Positions 1 to 12,852 are shown, numbered from the stretch's first letter. The stretch is 45,803 nt of DNA from Micromonospora sp. HK10 (GCF_000982955.1 NZ_KQ058674.1:1-45803); one strand, 5' to 3'. The notes: generated by a model not told the origin, from the sequence alone. Translations and numbers: made by a program.

Positions 1-66
1 CGACCGCCCACGAAGGCCCACGACAAGGCCAACCCGGACCGCCCGCCACCGGCCGGCGGATACGGC

Positions 67-103
67 GACGCCGGGCGGCCGCAGTCGGCGGCTGCCCGGC
101 GTC
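67..103. terminator. Hairpin terminator downstream of the gyrB-gyrA-DUF3566 operon
   Basis: The arms GACGCCGGGC (67-76) and GCCCGGCGTC (94-103) are perfectly complementary, and the stem extends inward with one G-T pair to a short loop. It sits just past the stop of the last minus-strand gene of the operon. No T-tract follows, which is common for actinobacterial terminators. Bases 1-66 show nothing I can assign. Confidence 0.55.
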
Positions 104-113
104 GGGTCGTCGG

Positions 114-1034
114 TCAGTCCCGCTCGGCGAGGGTCAGCTCGATCCCGCCGACCAGGTCGGCGCAGACGTTGTAGACGAAGGCGCCGAGGGTGGCCAGCGC
201 GGTGAAGAGCACGACGTTGACCAGCCCGATCAGCGCGGAGCTGAGGATCACGCCCTTGGCGGTGATCCGGAAGCCGCCACTACCGGACTGCCCGCCGGCG
301 TTCACCAGGTCGGTGAGGCTGTCGTTGACGCTCTTGAACACGCCCATCGCGTCCAGGGCCAGGTAGAGCACCGAGGTGGCGACGACCACCACGATGAAGA
401 GCACCACCGAGACCGCGAACGCGAACTTCATCACCGACCACGGGTCGATCCGCTTGAGGTTCAGCCGGGCCCGGCGCGGTCCACGCGACGCGGCCGAGCT
501 GACCGAGGTACGCGCGGCGCGTACCGCCTCACCGACGCGGGCGGCACCGACGGCGGCCGCGCCGCTGATGCCCGGCGGCAGGCCGCCCCCGTTGGCGGGG
601 CGGCCGGGGGCACCGGGGCGGGCGCCGTCCGGTGAGGGCTTCGGGGCGGTGCCGAGGCCGGCGCCGACGCGCGGCTGGGTGCCGGTGGTGCCGGTCGACG
701 GCTTCGCCGTACCCGTGGGCTTGATCGGTTGGGTGGCGGTGACGGGCTTGGTGGCGGTGACCGCGGGGGCGGCCGCCGTGCCGTCGGCGGACGCCGGGGC
801 GTCGGCCGTGGCCTGCTCGGTCGGGTCGCCGGCGGCCGAGTCCCCGGCGGGCTTCTCCGGTGGCGGAGCCATGCCGGGGGCCCGGGTGAACTTCGGGGCA
901 GGCGCGTCGGCGGGGACCGTCGCCCGGCCCACGGCCGCGCGGCCGGTCGCTGGTGTACCGCCCTGCGCGGCCTCCTCGTCGACCGGGTTGGCCGAGGTCC
1001 CCTTGTTCCCCGACTTCGCCTGTGTCTCCGTCAT
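114..1034 (-). CDS. DUF3566 domain membrane protein
   Basis: A 306-residue protein of the actinobacterial DUF3566 family, nearly always found directly after gyrA. The first two thirds (about 1-190) are a disordered Pro/Ala/Thr/Gly-rich cytoplasmic segment. The C-terminal third holds two membrane helices, one after WSVMKF (a Val/Ile-rich stretch) and one near GVILSSALIGLVNVVLF. The gyrA stop TAG (1038-1040) is followed at once by an in-frame TTG (1035-1037) and then ATG (1032-1034). I prefer the ATG because AGGAC at the end of gyrA lies six bases before it. The tight spacing implies translation coupled to gyrA. The molecular function is not established; the gene is linked to gyrase by position only. 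Confidence 0.85.
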   Translation of the reverse strand: MTETQAKSGNKGTSANPVDEEAAQGGTPATGRAAVGRATVPADAPAPKFTRAPGMAPPPEKPAGDSAAGDPTEQATADAPASADGTAAAPAVTATKPVTATQPIKPTGTAKPSTGTTGTQPRVGAGLGTAPKPSPDGARPGAPGRPANGGGLPPGISGAAAVGAARVGEAVRAARTSVSSAASRGPRRARLNLKRIDPWSVMKFAFAVSVVLFIVVVVATSVLYLALDAMGVFKSVNDSLTDLVNAGGQSGSGGFRITAKGVILSSALIGLVNVVLFTALATLGAFVYNVCADLVGGIELTLAERD

Positions 1035-1037
1035 CAA

Positions 1038-4000
1038 CTAGTCCTGTTCGTCAGGCTCGTCGGCATTGCGAGCAATCGCCACGATAGTCACGCCGTCCGG
1101 GAGGTCCATCAGCTTGACCCCCATTGTGTTCCGGTCACGCGTACGGCGTACAGGCTTCACCGGAGTCCGGATGACGCCGCCGTTGCTGGTGATAGCAAAC
1201 AGCTCGTCGTCCGGACTGATCACCACCGCACCGACCAGACCACCGCGTCGCTCGGTGATCTTCGCAGTCAGCACGCCCTTACCTCCCCGGCCCTGGACCG
1301 GGTATTCCTCGATCGGGGTACGTTTCGCGTATCCCCCGTTCGTCGCTACCAGCACGTCCTTCTCTTCCATGCCCTCACGGTGGATGACCTCCATGGCGAG
1401 CAGGACGTCTTCCTCACTGAACCGCATGCCGATCACGCCGGAGGTGGCCCGGCCCATCGGCCGCAGCGTCTCGTCCGTGGCCCCGAAGCGGATGGCCTGG
1501 GCGTTCTTCGACACCAGGAGCAGGTCGTCCTCCGGGCCCACCAGGGCAGCACCGACCAGCTCGTCCTCATCGCGCAGGTTGATCGCGATGATGCCGCCGG
1601 AACGGTTGGAGTCGAACTCCTCGAGCCGCGTCTTCTTCACCAGGCCGTTCTTCGTGGCGAGTACCAGGTAGGGCGCCACCTGGTAGTTCGGAATCTCGAT
1701 GATCTGCGCGATCTGCTCGTCTGCTTGGAAGGCGAGCAGGTTGGCCACGTGCTGGCCCTTGGCCACCCTACTGGCCTCCGGAAGCTCGTACGCCTTGGCC
1801 CGATAGACCCTGCCCTTGTTGGTGAAGAACAGGATCCAGTCGTGGGTGGAGCATACGAAGAAGTGGCTGACAATGTCGTCCTGCCGCAGCGTCGCCCCGC
1901 TGACTCCCTTGCCGCCCCGCCGCTGCGAGCGGTACAGGTCGACCTTGGTGCGCTTGGCGTAGCCGGTGCGGGTGATGGTGACCACCACGTCCTCGCGGGC
2001 GATGAGGTCCTCCATGGAGACCTCACCGTCGAACGGGATGATCTTGGTGCGCCGCTCGTCGCCCCACTTGGCGACGATCTCGCCCAGCTCGTCGGAGACG
2101 ATCTTCCGCTGCCGCTCCGGCTTGGCCAGGATGTCCTTGAGGTCGGCGATCTCCAGCTCGAGCTTGGCCAGGTCGTCCAGGATCCGCTGGCGTTCCAGGG
2201 CGGCCAGCCGGCGCAGCTGCATGTCCAGGATCGCGGTCGCCTGGATCTCGTCGATCTCCAGCAGCCGGATCAGGCCCTGCCGGGCGTCCTCCACCGTGGG
2301 CGAGCGCCGGATCAGGGCGATGACCTCGTCGAGCGCGTCCAGCGCCTTGGCCAGACCGCGCAGGATGTGCGCCCGCTCCTCCGCCTTGCGCAGCCGGAAC
2401 GCGGTCCGCCGGCGGATGACCTCGATCTGGTGCTCGACGTAGTAGCGGATGAACTGGGCCAGGTTGAGCGTGCGCGGCACGCCGTCCACGAGCGCCAGCA
2501 TGTTGGCGCCGAAGGTCTCCTGGAGCTGGGTGTGCTTGTAGAGGTTGTTCAGCACCACCTTGGCGACCGCGTCGCGCTTGAGCACCAGCACGATCCGCAT
2601 GCCGGTACGCCCGGAGGACTCGTCCCGGATGTCGGCGATGCCGGCGAGCTTGCCCTCCTTGATCAGCTCGGCGATCCGCTCCGCCAGGTTGTCCGGGTTG
2701 ACCTGGTACGGCAGCTCGCTGACCACCAGCGCCGGCCGGCCCCGCTTGTCCTCCTCGACCTCGACCACGGCGCGCATCCGGATCGAGCCCCGCCCGGTCC
2801 GGTACGCGTCCTGGATGCCGGCCTGGCCGACGATCAGGCCGTGGGTCGGGAAGTCCGGGCCCTTGACGATCTCCAGCAGGGCTTCCAGCGTGGTGGCCTC
2901 GTCGGCCTCCGGGTTCTCCAGGCACCACTGCACGGCCGCGCCGATCTCCCGCAGGTTGTGCGGCGGGATCTTGGTGGCCATGCCGACCGCGATGCCCTCG
3001 GAGCCGTTGATCAGCAGGTTGGGGATCCGGGACGGCAGGATGGTGGGCTCCTTGGCCCGGCCGTCGTAGTTGTCCTGGAGGTCGACGGTGTCCTCGTCGA
3101 TGTCCCGCAGCATCTCCATGGCCAGCGGGTCGAGCTTGCACTCGGTGTTGTGGCTCACGAACCCGTCGGAGACGAACGAGTGGTCCTCGGTGTCCACCCG
3201 GACGCTGTAGACCGGCTGCACGCCGGCATCGGACAGCTCCGCCACCTCGGCGTAGTAGAAGCGGCCGTCAACCAGCGGCTCGACCACGTCGAGCACCTCG
3301 GCCTCGGTGATCCGGGCCGCGATCTCGTCGCGATCCCGCTCCCACCGCTCGATCCGGTCCACGTTGTGCCGGCGCAGCCAGTCCCGCTCGGTCCACCGGC
3401 TGGCGCCGTGCTCACGGATGAAGTCACCGACGAACGGCACGTGGTCGCCGGAGAGCGCCGTGCTGCTCGCCGGCACCTGGGCCAGTTCGGACTCCAGCTT
3501 GGCCTGCTTGCGGCCGAGGAAGCCGACGTGGGCCGCGAAGATCCGGGCGTCCCGGCGGTTGGTCACCACGACCTTGATCTCGCCGTTGTCGTACCGGCAC
3601 TGCCGGCTCACCACGCCGAACTCCAGCAGGAGCTGCTGGACCTCGCGGGCCAGTCGGGCGCTGCGGGTCGAGTACGAGATCTGGATGGTGTGGCGGGGCA
3701 GCAGCGAGGACGAGCCGTCGCCCTCGAAGAGCGCCTGGAGGAAGGCGCGCTTGACGGCCACCGGCCCCTGCCAGACGAACTCGGGCACGAACTTGTCCGC
3801 GCTGCGCGCCCCGACCATCTCGCCGAGGATGCTCGCGCGCAGCGCGGACAGGTCCTGCACATCCAGTTCGTGCAGGGTGCTATCGGAGGCGATCACCCGC
3901 TCGCTGACGTAACGGGGGCCGCCGACGGCCAGGTCGTAGGCGGCAAGGACGCGGAGGAAGAAGTCCCGGTCCACGTTGTTGAAGCCCGCCCGGGCCTCGG

Positions 4001-4829
4001 AGACCCAGCCCTCCGACACGAACGCGCCAGCGAGCAGGGCCGCCTCGACGTGCTCCAACATCGGGTAGCCGATCTCATCCGGCACGGTGCGCTGGAGGAC
4101 CACCCGGTCACCCGGGGCGATCTCGGCGAGCAGCTTCCAGAGCAGGGTCGGCACGCCGGCCACGTCCACCAGGCAGAGCACCGGGTGGTTGTGGGTGCCG
4201 GTCAGCTCGTACCCCTCGCGGGTGCGCAGCCGCAGCGTGGGGTGTTCGCCGGAGTGGAAGAACTTGCTGGCGCGGACCAGGTCGCCGTTGCGGTCGCGGA
4301 CCTTCAGCTCGATGTCGGTCTCGCTGCTCGGCGCGGCGTCTGGCACGACGTCGCCGATCCGGACGCTGCCCTCGGCGGTGCGAATCCGGACATCTGCCGT
4401 GACGCAGTACCTCATGGCCGCGGCCGGATCATTACCGGGCGAACCGAAGTTGCCGTTGCCGTCGACCAGCGGGTAGCGCAGCGACCAGGGCTGTGCCATC
4501 CGGACCAGCGCGTCGTAGATCGCCGAGTCGCCGTGCGGGTGGAACTGGCCCATCACGTCGCCGACGACCCGGGAGCACTTCACGTAGCCGCGGTCCGGCC
4601 GGTAGCCGGAGTCGAACATGGCGTAGAGGATCTTGCGGTGGACCGGCTTGAGCCCGTCCCGGACGTCCGGCAGGGCCCGCCCGACGATCACGCTCATCGC
4701 GTAGTCGAGGTACGAGCGCTGCATCTCGACCTCGAGGCCGACCGGCTCGATCCGGTCGTGCTGGACGACCGCGGCCAGTGTCTCCGGGGTCTCCGGCTCG
4801 TTCGGGGTGGACTCGGGAGTATCGGTCAC
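1038..4829 (-). CDS. gyrA: DNA gyrase subunit A, intein-containing precursor
   Basis: GyrA is the breakage-reunion subunit of the A2B2 gyrase that adds negative supercoils to DNA. The precursor has 1263 residues. Removing a 420-residue intein (residues 142-561) leaves 843, the usual actinobacterial length. The N-extein carries the family motifs [23 protein letters not shown] and the catalytic tyrosine, Y141, in AAMRY. The C-extein resumes with [17 protein letters not shown] and continues through the coiled-coil arm and the C-terminal beta-pinwheel repeats, with a GyrA-box-like QRRGGKG. The start is GTG at 4829, with weak AGGG upstream. The gene lies 130 bases after gyrB, and that gap holds two perfect DnaA boxes. 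Because the intein sits directly after the active-site tyrosine, unspliced protein should be inactive. Confidence 0.98.
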   Translation of the reverse strand: MTDTPESTPNEPETPETLAAVVQHDRIEPVGLEVEMQRSYLDYAMSVIVGRALPDVRDGLKPVHRKILYAMFDSGYRPDRGYVKCSRVVGDVMGQFHPHGDSAIYDALVRMAQPWSLRYPLVDGNGNFGSPGNDPAAAMRYCVTADVRIRTAEGSVRIGDVVPDAAPSSETDIELKVRDRNGDLVRASKFFHSGEHPTLRLRTREGYELTGTHNHPVLCLVDVAGVPTLLWKLLAEIAPGDRVVLQRTVPDEIGYPMLEHVEAALLAGAFVSEGWVSEARAGFNNVDRDFFLRVLAAYDLAVGGPRYVSERVIASDSTLHELDVQDLSALRASILGEMVGARSADKFVPEFVWQGPVAVKRAFLQALFEGDGSSSLLPRHTIQISYSTRSARLAREVQQLLLEFGVVSRQCRYDNGEIKVVVTNRRDARIFAAHVGFLGRKQAKLESELAQVPASSTALSGDHVPFVGDFIREHGASRWTERDWLRRHNVDRIERWERDRDEIAARITEAEVLDVVEPLVDGRFYYAEVAELSDAGVQPVYSVRVDTEDHSFVSDGFVSHNTECKLDPLAMEMLRDIDEDTVDLQDNYDGRAKEPTILPSRIPNLLINGSEGIAVGMATKIPPHNLREIGAAVQWCLENPEADEATTLEALLEIVKGPDFPTHGLIVGQAGIQDAYRTGRGSIRMRAVVEVEEDKRGRPALVVSELPYQVNPDNLAERIAELIKEGKLAGIADIRDESSGRTGMRIVLVLKRDAVAKVVLNNLYKHTQLQETFGANMLALVDGVPRTLNLAQFIRYYVEHQIEVIRRRTAFRLRKAEERAHILRGLAKALDALDEVIALIRRSPTVEDARQGLIRLLEIDEIQATAILDMQLRRLAALERQRILDDLAKLELEIADLKDILAKPERQRKIVSDELGEIVAKWGDERRTKIIPFDGEVSMEDLIAREDVVVTITRTGYAKRTKVDLYRSQRRGGKGVSGATLRQDDIVSHFFVCSTHDWILFFTNKGRVYRAKAYELPEASRVAKGQHVANLLAFQADEQIAQIIEIPNYQVAPYLVLATKNGLVKKTRLEEFDSNRSGGIIAINLRDEDELVGAALVGPEDDLLLVSKNAQAIRFGATDETLRPMGRATSGVIGMRFSEEDVLLAMEVIHREGMEEKDVLVATNGGYAKRTPIEEYPVQGRGGKGVLTAKITERRGGLVGAVVISPDDELFAITSNGGVIRTPVKPVRRTRDRNTMGVKLMDLPDGVTIVAIARNADEPDEQD
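3147..4406 (-). other. GyrA intein with LAGLIDADG homing endonuclease (420 residues)
   Basis: The insert starts with Cys (CVTADVRI) right after gyrase Tyr141, ends in HN, and is followed by Thr of the C-extein. This is the same insertion point as the mycobacterial GyrA inteins. The splicing blocks are visible: block A at the N-terminus, block B THNHP at about intein residues 71-75, block F near FYYAEVAEL (383-391) and block G ending FVSHN. Two dodecapeptide motifs, LAGAFVSEG (about 125-133) and LFEGDG (about 226-231), flank the endonuclease core. Each keeps its acidic residue (E and D), so nuclease activity is plausible. The sequence [12 protein letters not shown] and the end FVSHN closely resemble the mini-intein of Mycobacterium xenopi GyrA, from memory of that family. 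Confidence 0.95.
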
Positions 4830-4865
4830 TGTTAACCCTTATCAGACTCAGAGTCGTGTTCGTGC

Positions 4866-4905
4866 TGTGGATAACGGCTGTGGAAACCGGCCTGGCTGTG
4901 GATAA
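4866..4905. promoter_or_regulatory. Two perfect DnaA boxes between gyrB and gyrA
   Basis: TGTGGATAA occurs at 4866-4874 and 4897-4905. This is the reverse complement of the canonical DnaA box TTATCCACA. Further partial matches (TGTGGAAAC, TGTGGACCG) lie around them. The boxes sit in the 130-bp gyrB-gyrA gap, within 75 bases upstream of the gyrA start, so DnaA could bind there and influence gyrA expression. Confidence 0.7.
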
Positions 4906-4959
4906 CTCTGTGGACCGCCGGGCCGCCCGGTGGATCTCCGGCCGGCCCGGCGTGGTCCG

Positions 4960-7441
<2,482 letters not shown>

Positions 7442-7996
7442 ATGGGGCTGGACAACGTCGCGGTGCACTGGCCGCGGACCGGCCGCTTCTACGACCCGGT
7501 CGCGCCGGCCGAGTTCGTGGACTTCGGCGAGATCGTGGACATGCCACGAATCTCCGCGCCCACGGCGGCGCTCGCCGAGCTGATCGCCAAGACCGGCACG
7601 GTACGCGCCACCGCGTACACCGAGCTGGTCGACCTGATCCTCGGCCTGGAAAATGTGCTCTACGCCACGGAGAACGCGGCCGAGGACGAGGATCCGGTGA
7701 TCGACCCGGACGGGTGCTCCTGGATCGCCGACGGCGTGGAGAAGTTCATCGCCCGCCACCGGGCGATCGACGAGTCGGTGACCTTCGAGTCGGTGAGCGA
7801 GGTGCTGCGCTCACTGCTCGGCGACGGCCGGCTGGCCGAGCAGCAGTTGCGCTGGCTGGACACCCGGCTGGACCGGCTGCGCGACGAGAACGGCGAGCCG
7901 CCGCAGTGGAACTTCACCTGCGCCGAGCTGAGCGTGCTGGCCGCCTTCTACCGGCGCTGCGCCGACCGGGGCTTCGCCGTCTACGCCGACGTCTGA
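7442..7996 (+). CDS. Conserved hypothetical protein, 184 residues
   Basis: I do not recognise a named family. The ATG follows GAGAGGTGACGCG, a good Shine-Dalgarno sequence. The protein is soluble and acidic, with no signal peptide, membrane helix or obvious catalytic motif. It looks largely helical: ALAELIAKTGTVRATAYTELVDLILGL in the first half, VSEVLRSLLGDGRLAEQQLRWLDTRLDRLRDE in the second. It stands alone on the plus strand between the divergent gyrB and the convergent DUF721 gene. The position suggests an origin-linked gene conserved in Micromonosporaceae, but no function can be inferred. Confidence 0.8.
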   Translation: MGLDNVAVHWPRTGRFYDPVAPAEFVDFGEIVDMPRISAPTAALAELIAKTGTVRATAYTELVDLILGLENVLYATENAAEDEDPVIDPDGCSWIADGVEKFIARHRAIDESVTFESVSEVLRSLLGDGRLAEQQLRWLDTRLDRLRDENGEPPQWNFTCAELSVLAAFYRRCADRGFAVYADV

Positions 7997-8048
7997 CAGA
8001 CCGGCCGCGAGCGGCCCGGAGGCCGCCCGGCGCGCCGAGCGGTGACGG

Positions 8049-8930
8049 TCAGCCGTAGGTGTCGCGTGGGCCGCGGCCCCGGACCCGGCGCGGCCCACGC
8101 GACCAGGACGGCGCCGCCGGGCCGTGAATGTGCAGCTTGCGCACCACGTTGTGGCCGACCTCGCGGCCGATCTGCTGCAGCAGCGAGCCGGCCAGCAGCC
8201 GCAGCTGGGTCGCCCACGCGGTCGAGCGGGCCTCCACGGTCAGCTCGCCGTCCTCCAGCTTCACCGGGCGGCTGTGCTGCGCCACCTCCGGCCCGACCAC
8301 CCGCTCCCAGGCCCCGAAGACGGTCGCCTCGGCCGCCGGCTGCTGCCAGCCCCGCGCCTTGACCAGCTTGTCCAGCACCGCACCGAGCGGCTGCGGATCG
8401 CGCGGGTCCGGCCCCGGGCCGGAGTAGCCGCGCAGCCGCTTCTCGCCGTCGCCCCGCACCGCGCTGCGCCGCCGGGTGCCCGCCGCCGCCTGCCGGCGGG
8501 CCTTCGCCGCGTCCAGCACCGCCCGGGCCAGCTCCGGCCCGGCCGCCCCGTCCGGTAGGTCGCCGGATCCCGGCGCTGCGCCCGCGCCGTCCGGTCCGCC
8601 GTCGACCGCCACCGGCCGGCCCTGGCCCGCAGCCCTGCCGCCCGTTCCGGCCGCCGCAGCCCTGCCGCCCGTTCCGGCCCCCGCGGCCCCGCCGCCCGTT
8701 GCTGCCGTCGCGGCCCCGCCGCCCGTTGCTGCCGTCGCGGCCCCGCCGCCCGTTCCGGCCGTGGCGGCACCGCGCCGACCGGTCGTCGCGCCGTCGCCCC
8801 TCGGTCCCGACGCGGCAGCGCCGCGACGCCCCGTGGGGCCCTCGCCGTCCGTCGCCGCAGACCCCTCGGGGGTACGCGCACCGCGTCCCGGCCCCAGCCG
8901 GGCCGGCGGGAGCCGCACCTCATCCGACAC
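8049..8930 (-). CDS. DUF721 (DciA-like) protein with a repetitive N-terminal half
   Basis: A 293-residue protein of the DUF721 family. Family members include DciA, the presumed bacterial helicase loader/operator. The recognisable domain is the C-terminal part, from [16 protein letters not shown] through [22 protein letters not shown] and [25 protein letters not shown]. Residues about 50-105 are an Ala/Gly/Thr repeat encoded by a 27-bp tandem repeat. The start is GTG at 8930 and overlaps the recF stop by 11 bases, so the two are translationally coupled. Position after recF in the dnaN-gnd-recF-DUF721 string is the usual actinobacterial arrangement and fits a replication role. Confidence 0.88.
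   Translation of the reverse strand: MSDEVRLPPARLGPGRGARTPEGSAATDGEGPTGRRGAAASGPRGDGATTGRRGAATAGTGGGAATAATGGGAATAATGGGAAGAGTGGRAAAAGTGGRAAGQGRPVAVDGGPDGAGAAPGSGDLPDGAAGPELARAVLDAAKARRQAAAGTRRRSAVRGDGEKRLRGYSGPGPDPRDPQPLGAVLDKLVKARGWQQPAAEATVFGAWERVVGPEVAQHSRPVKLEDGELTVEARSTAWATQLRLLAGSLLQQIGREVGHNVVRKLHIHGPAAPSWSRGPRRVRGRGPRDTYG
8641..8775. repeat. 27-bp tandem repeat inside the DUF721 gene, five copies
   Basis: Copies begin with CCCGTT at 8641, 8668, 8695, 8722 and 8749, exactly 27 bases apart. The copies at 8695 and 8722 are nearly identical. The period is nine codons, so copy-number changes would not shift the frame. It encodes a low-complexity Ala/Gly/Thr linker. Confidence 0.85.
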
Positions 8931-10053
8931 GGCGTACCGTCCCTTCGCCCACCGCGTACCGGGCCCCGCGCAGCGCGGTCGGCACGTCGTCGTCCACCGC
9001 GCAGGTCACCAGCAACTGGCTGGCCCCGCCGACCAGCCCGGCCAGCCGCTCCCGGCGCCCGGCGTCCAGCTCGGCGAAGACATCATCCAGCACCAACACC
9101 GGCTCGATGCCGTCGGCGCGCAGCAGGTCGTACCCGGCCAGCCGCAGCGCGAGCGCGTACGACCAGGACTCGCCGTGGCTGGCGTACCCCTTGGCGGGCA
9201 GCGGGCCGAGGGTGAGGGCGAGGTCGTCGCGGTGCGGGCCGACCAGGGTGGTGCCGCGTTCGATCTCCGCCGCGCGCTGCCCGGCCAGCGCGGACGCCAA
9301 CGCCTCGGTCAGCACCGCCCGGTCCGTGGTCGGCTCGGCCAGCGGCACCGACGGCCGGTACGCGATCCCCGCCGCCCCGCGCCCCGCCGCCACCGCGTCG
9401 TACGCCTTAGCCACGTGCGGGGTGAGCGCGGCGACCAGCTCCAGCCGGCCGGCGAGCAGCTCCGCCCCGTGCTGCGCGAGGTGGGTGTCCCAGACCGCGA
9501 GGGTGGACAGGTCCCCGCCCCGCGAGCCGCCGGTCTTGCGGGCCAGGTACGCCGTGCGCAGCAGCGCGTTGCGCTGCTTGACCACCCGCTCGTAATCGGC
9601 CCGCACGCCGGCGTACCGGGGCTGGCGGGTGACCAGCAGGTCGTCCAGGTAGCGGCGACGCTCCGCCGGGTCGCCGCGGACCAGTTCCAGGTCCTCCGGG
9701 GCGAAGAGCACCAGCCGCAGCGCACCGAGCACGTCCCGGGCGCGCCGGGCCGGCGAGCGTCCCAGCCGGGCCCGGTTGGCCTTGCCGGGCACGATCTCCA
9801 GCTCGATCAGCAGCTCTCGCCCCTCGTGCACCACCGCGCAGCGGATCACCGCGGCGGCCGCGCCCAGCCGGACCAGCGGGGCGTCCGTGGCGACCCGGTG
9901 CGAGTCCAGGGTCGCCACGTAGCCCAGCGCCTCGACCAGGTTGGTCTTGCCGACGCCGTTGGCGCCGATCAGCACGTTCGGGCCCGGCTCCAGGTCGACG
10001 CCGACCCGCTCGTACGAGCGGAAGTCGACCAGTTCGAGCCGGCGGACGTACAC
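8920..10053 (-). CDS. recF: DNA replication and repair protein RecF
   Basis: RecF is an SMC-like ATPase that acts with RecO and RecR to load RecA at single-strand gaps. The N-terminus reads [14 protein letters not shown], and Walker A is [14 protein letters not shown]. The signature GPHRDDL lies in the last third, followed by Walker [17 protein letters not shown] start at GTG 10053 (377 residues, the family length). A longer in-frame reading from GTG 10095 would overlap the end of gnd and add a tail that does not fit RecF. A near-match DnaA box (TGTGGATAC, 10058-10066) lies just upstream. It is coupled downstream to DUF721. Confidence 0.97.
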   Translation of the reverse strand: MYVRRLELVDFRSYERVGVDLEPGPNVLIGANGVGKTNLVEALGYVATLDSHRVATDAPLVRLGAAAAVIRCAVVHEGRELLIELEIVPGKANRARLGRSPARRARDVLGALRLVLFAPEDLELVRGDPAERRRYLDDLLVTRQPRYAGVRADYERVVKQRNALLRTAYLARKTGGSRGGDLSTLAVWDTHLAQHGAELLAGRLELVAALTPHVAKAYDAVAAGRGAAGIAYRPSVPLAEPTTDRAVLTEALASALAGQRAAEIERGTTLVGPHRDDLALTLGPLPAKGYASHGESWSYALALRLAGYDLLRADGIEPVLVLDDVFAELDAGRRERLAGLVGGASQLLVTCAVDDDVPTALRGARYAVGEGTVRRVG

Positions 10054-10069
10054 AGGCTGTGGATACCGG

Positions 10070-10942
10070 TCAGCGCTTGTGGACGGCGTGGCCACCGAAC
10101 TGCTGGCGCAGCGCGGCCACGGCCTTCATGGCGGGCGAGTCGTCCTGCCGGGAGGCGAACCGGGCGAACAGCGAGGCGGTGATGACGTTCAGCGGCACGG
10201 CCAGCCGGACCGCCTCGTCGACGGTCCAGCGCCCCTCGCCGGTGTCCTCGGTGTAGCCGCTCAGCTCGGCCAGCTCCGGATCCTCGTCCAGGGCGCGGTC
10301 CAGCAGGTCGAGCAGCCAGGACCGGACCACGGTCCCCTCGCGCCACGACTTGAACACGCCCGGCACGTTGGTCACCAGCTCGGAGGCGGCCAGCAGCTCG
10401 TAGCCCTCGGCGTAGGCGTGCATCAGGCCGTACTCGATGCCGTTGTGCACCATCTTGGCGTAGTGGCCGGCGCCGACCGGGCCGGCGTGCACGAAACCGA
10501 ACTCGCCGGCCGGCTTGAGCGCCTCGAAGATCGGCATGAGCCGCTCGACGTGCTCCTGGGCGCCGCCGACCATCAGGGCGTAGCCGTTCTGCTTGCCCCA
10601 GACGCCGCCGGAGACGCCGACGTCGATGTAGCCGATGCCCTGGTCGTTGAGGCGCTCCGCGCGCGGGGCGTCGTCGCTGAACCGGGAGTTGCCGCCGTCG
10701 ATGATGATGTCGCCCGCGCCGAGGACGCCGGCGAGCTCGTCGATGGTGGCGTCCGTGACCCCGGCCGGCACCATCACCCAGATCGCCCGTGGCGACTCGA
10801 GCTTCTCGGCCAGCTCCGCGAGGCTCGCGACGTCACTCAGCTCCGCGTTGCGGTCGTAACCGACCACCTCGTAACCGGCGGCGCGCAACCGCTCGCGCAT
10901 GTTGCCGCCCATCCGGCCGAGCCCTACCAGGCCGAGCTGCAT
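10070..10942 (-). CDS. gnd: 6-phosphogluconate dehydrogenase, short form
   Basis: Oxidatively decarboxylates 6-phosphogluconate to ribulose 5-phosphate in the pentose phosphate pathway. The protein has 290 residues, the short (GndA-type) form compared with about 470 in the enteric enzyme. The N-terminus has the Rossmann motif [12 protein letters not shown]. The substrate-binding signature [13 protein letters not shown] is clear, and the catalytic-lysine region [22 protein letters not shown] is intact. GGAGGTAG lies a few bases before the ATG. Placement between dnaN and recF is a known actinobacterial oddity and may only reflect operon history. Confidence 0.95.
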   Translation of the reverse strand: MQLGLVGLGRMGGNMRERLRAAGYEVVGYDRNAELSDVASLAELAEKLESPRAIWVMVPAGVTDATIDELAGVLGAGDIIIDGGNSRFSDDAPRAERLNDQGIGYIDVGVSGGVWGKQNGYALMVGGAQEHVERLMPIFEALKPAGEFGFVHAGPVGAGHYAKMVHNGIEYGLMHAYAEGYELLAASELVTNVPGVFKSWREGTVVRSWLLDLLDRALDEDPELAELSGYTEDTGEGRWTVDEAVRLAVPLNVITASLFARFASRQDDSPAMKAVAALRQQFGGHAVHKR

Positions 10943-10982
10943 CTGCTCCTACCTCCGTACGTCTGGGTGGTGCTGCGTGCGA

Positions 10983-12116
10983 TCAGCGGGACACGCGGAT
11001 CGGCATGATGAGGTACCGGTACCCGGGGATGACCTCGCCATCCTCGCCGGCGGGGGAAATCACCGCGGGCTTGAAGGCGTCGACGAAGCGCAGCAGGGCG
11101 TGCTGGGCGCCCAGATTGGTCAGGCCGTCGATCAGGTACTGCGGGTTGAAGCCGATGGTGAGCGGGTCGCCGGTGAAGGTGGCCTCCATCGCCTCGCTGG
11201 CCCGGGCCTCCTCGGTGCCACCGGCCTCGACGACCAGCCCGTCCGCGCTGAAGCTGAGCAGCACCGGGGTGGTCCGCTCGGCGACCAGGGCGACCCGCTT
11301 GACCACCTCGATGAGCGTGGCCACCGGCACCCGGGCCTCCGCGTTGTGGTTGGCCGGGAAGAGCGAGCGCACCGGCGGGTAGTTGGCGCCGTCCAGCAGT
11401 CGGCTGGTGGTGCGGCGGGTGCCACCGGAGAAGCCGATCATGCCTTCGCCGGCGCCGCCCTGGGAGAGGGCCATGGTCACCTGGCCGCCGAGCGGCCCGA
11501 GGGCCTTGGCGGTGTCGTGCAGCGTGCGGGCGGGCACCAGGGCGTTGATGCTGATCTCGGGATCGTCCGGGTTCCACTCCATCTCGCGCAGAGCGAGCCG
11601 GTAGCGGTCGGTGGCGAGCATCGCCAGGGTGCTGCCGGAAAGCTCGATCCGGACGCCGGTCATCATCGGCAGCGTCTCGTCCCGGCCGGCGGCGACGGCC
11701 ACCTGGGCCACCGCGGCGGCGAAGCCGGCGGCGTCGACCGTGCCGGCGCTCTCCGGCATCTCCGGCAGGGTCGGGTAGTCCTCGACCGGCATGGTCGGCA
11801 GGGTGAATCGGGCGCTGCCGCAGACCAGCTCCAGATGGGCCCCGACGGCCGCGATGTCCACCGGCTTGGCCGGGAGCGCCTTGGTGATCTCGGCGAGCAG
11901 GCGGCCGGAGACGAGAGCGGCGCCGTCGGCGTCGCCCTGCACCTCGACGGTGACCTGGCTGGAGACCTCGTAGTCGAAGCCGGACACCTGGAGGTTGCCG
12001 TCGGTGACCCGGAGCATCACTCCGGCCAGCACCGGTACGGAGGGTCGGTTGGGCAGGCTCTTGGCGGTCCAGGCGACCGCCTCGGCGAGCGCGTCGCGCT
12101 CCACTCGGAACTTCAT
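10983..12116 (-). CDS. dnaN: DNA polymerase III sliding clamp (beta subunit)
   Basis: The ring-shaped processivity clamp of the replicative polymerase, 377 residues. It starts MKFRVERDALAEAVAWTAKSLPNRPSVPVLAG and shows the three-fold clamp domain pattern, including MALATDRYRLALREMEW in the middle and ending YRYLIMPIRVSR. I choose ATG 12116 because GGAGG (12122-12126) lies five bases upstream; any longer reading would run into oriC and lose homology. It is transcribed away from oriC and followed 40 bases later by gnd. Confidence 0.98.
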   Translation of the reverse strand: MKFRVERDALAEAVAWTAKSLPNRPSVPVLAGVMLRVTDGNLQVSGFDYEVSSQVTVEVQGDADGAALVSGRLLAEITKALPAKPVDIAAVGAHLELVCGSARFTLPTMPVEDYPTLPEMPESAGTVDAAGFAAAVAQVAVAAGRDETLPMMTGVRIELSGSTLAMLATDRYRLALREMEWNPDDPEISINALVPARTLHDTAKALGPLGGQVTMALSQGGAGEGMIGFSGGTRRTTSRLLDGANYPPVRSLFPANHNAEARVPVATLIEVVKRVALVAERTTPVLLSFSADGLVVEAGGTEEARASEAMEATFTGDPLTIGFNPQYLIDGLTNLGAQHALLRFVDAFKPAVISPAGEDGEVIPGYRYLIMPIRVSR

Positions 12117-12306
12117 CAATGCCTCCGCGTCGACGTCAGCGACAACTCTCTCATGCCGACCGCTGCCACCCGCCCCGCCCGACCGTGCGGGTACCCATCG
12201 CACCTTAGGGCGCGCGGGCATCGGCTGTGCGCCCGACCCCGTGGATCCAGGTGCCCCGGGCGACTGCCGGCGGCAGTGCCCGGCCCGATCCACAGGAAGT
12301 CCAACG

Positions 12307-12355
12307 GTGATGATTGGTTTTTGTTGTTTAGAAGAGATAACTCATCGTCTTCATC
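12307..12355. other. AT-rich candidate DNA unwinding element
   Basis: This stretch, with TGATTGGTTTTTGTTGTTTA at its centre, is clearly richer in A and T than the surrounding DNA, which is otherwise over 70 percent GC. It lies between the dnaN start and the first DnaA boxes (12370), where the duplex-opening element of oriC would be expected. Confidence 0.55.
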
Positions 12356-12852
12356 GCACCTGTGCAAACTGTGGAGAACCGGCGTCCGCGCAGGTCAGAC
12401 AGGTTATCCACCGGTGGTTTGACTGTGGAGAACCAGGGGTAGAACCCGTGTCGCGGTCCACAGGCGGGCGCTGCCCCCAGGTTGTCCACCGTTGTCCACC
12501 GGTTGTCCACCGCTAATCCACCGGGTTTCTCCCCAGCGTTGTGGACGACGCCGAGCGAGCGGACCGACGTCATCCCCAGAACCTTCAACAGGAAGCCCAC
12601 AGGGCGACCGTTGTCGGTGGACAACCGACCCGTTGTCCCCAGGCGTCCACAGCACCGTCCCCAGGGTTTGTCCACAGTCTGTGGGTAACCAGCTCGGGAC
12701 GGAGCGTGGTTTTCCACCGCCTGTGACACAGGGGATGTGGACAACCGGGCGATGCTGTGGACGAACACGACGCCGATGGTGGGCCCTGAACCGGGTCGAG
12801 GGTCAAGTCGCGGCCGTCCACCGGCCCGGCGGGAGTCCTCCGGCGGCGGCCC

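Noticed and set aside
729..4835. Open plus-strand frame of 1368 codons antisense to gyrA
   Set aside because: It mirrors the gyrA codons (rich in Val, Leu, Asp, His, Arg), has no domain and no ribosome site; it is an antisense shadow of a highly biased gene.
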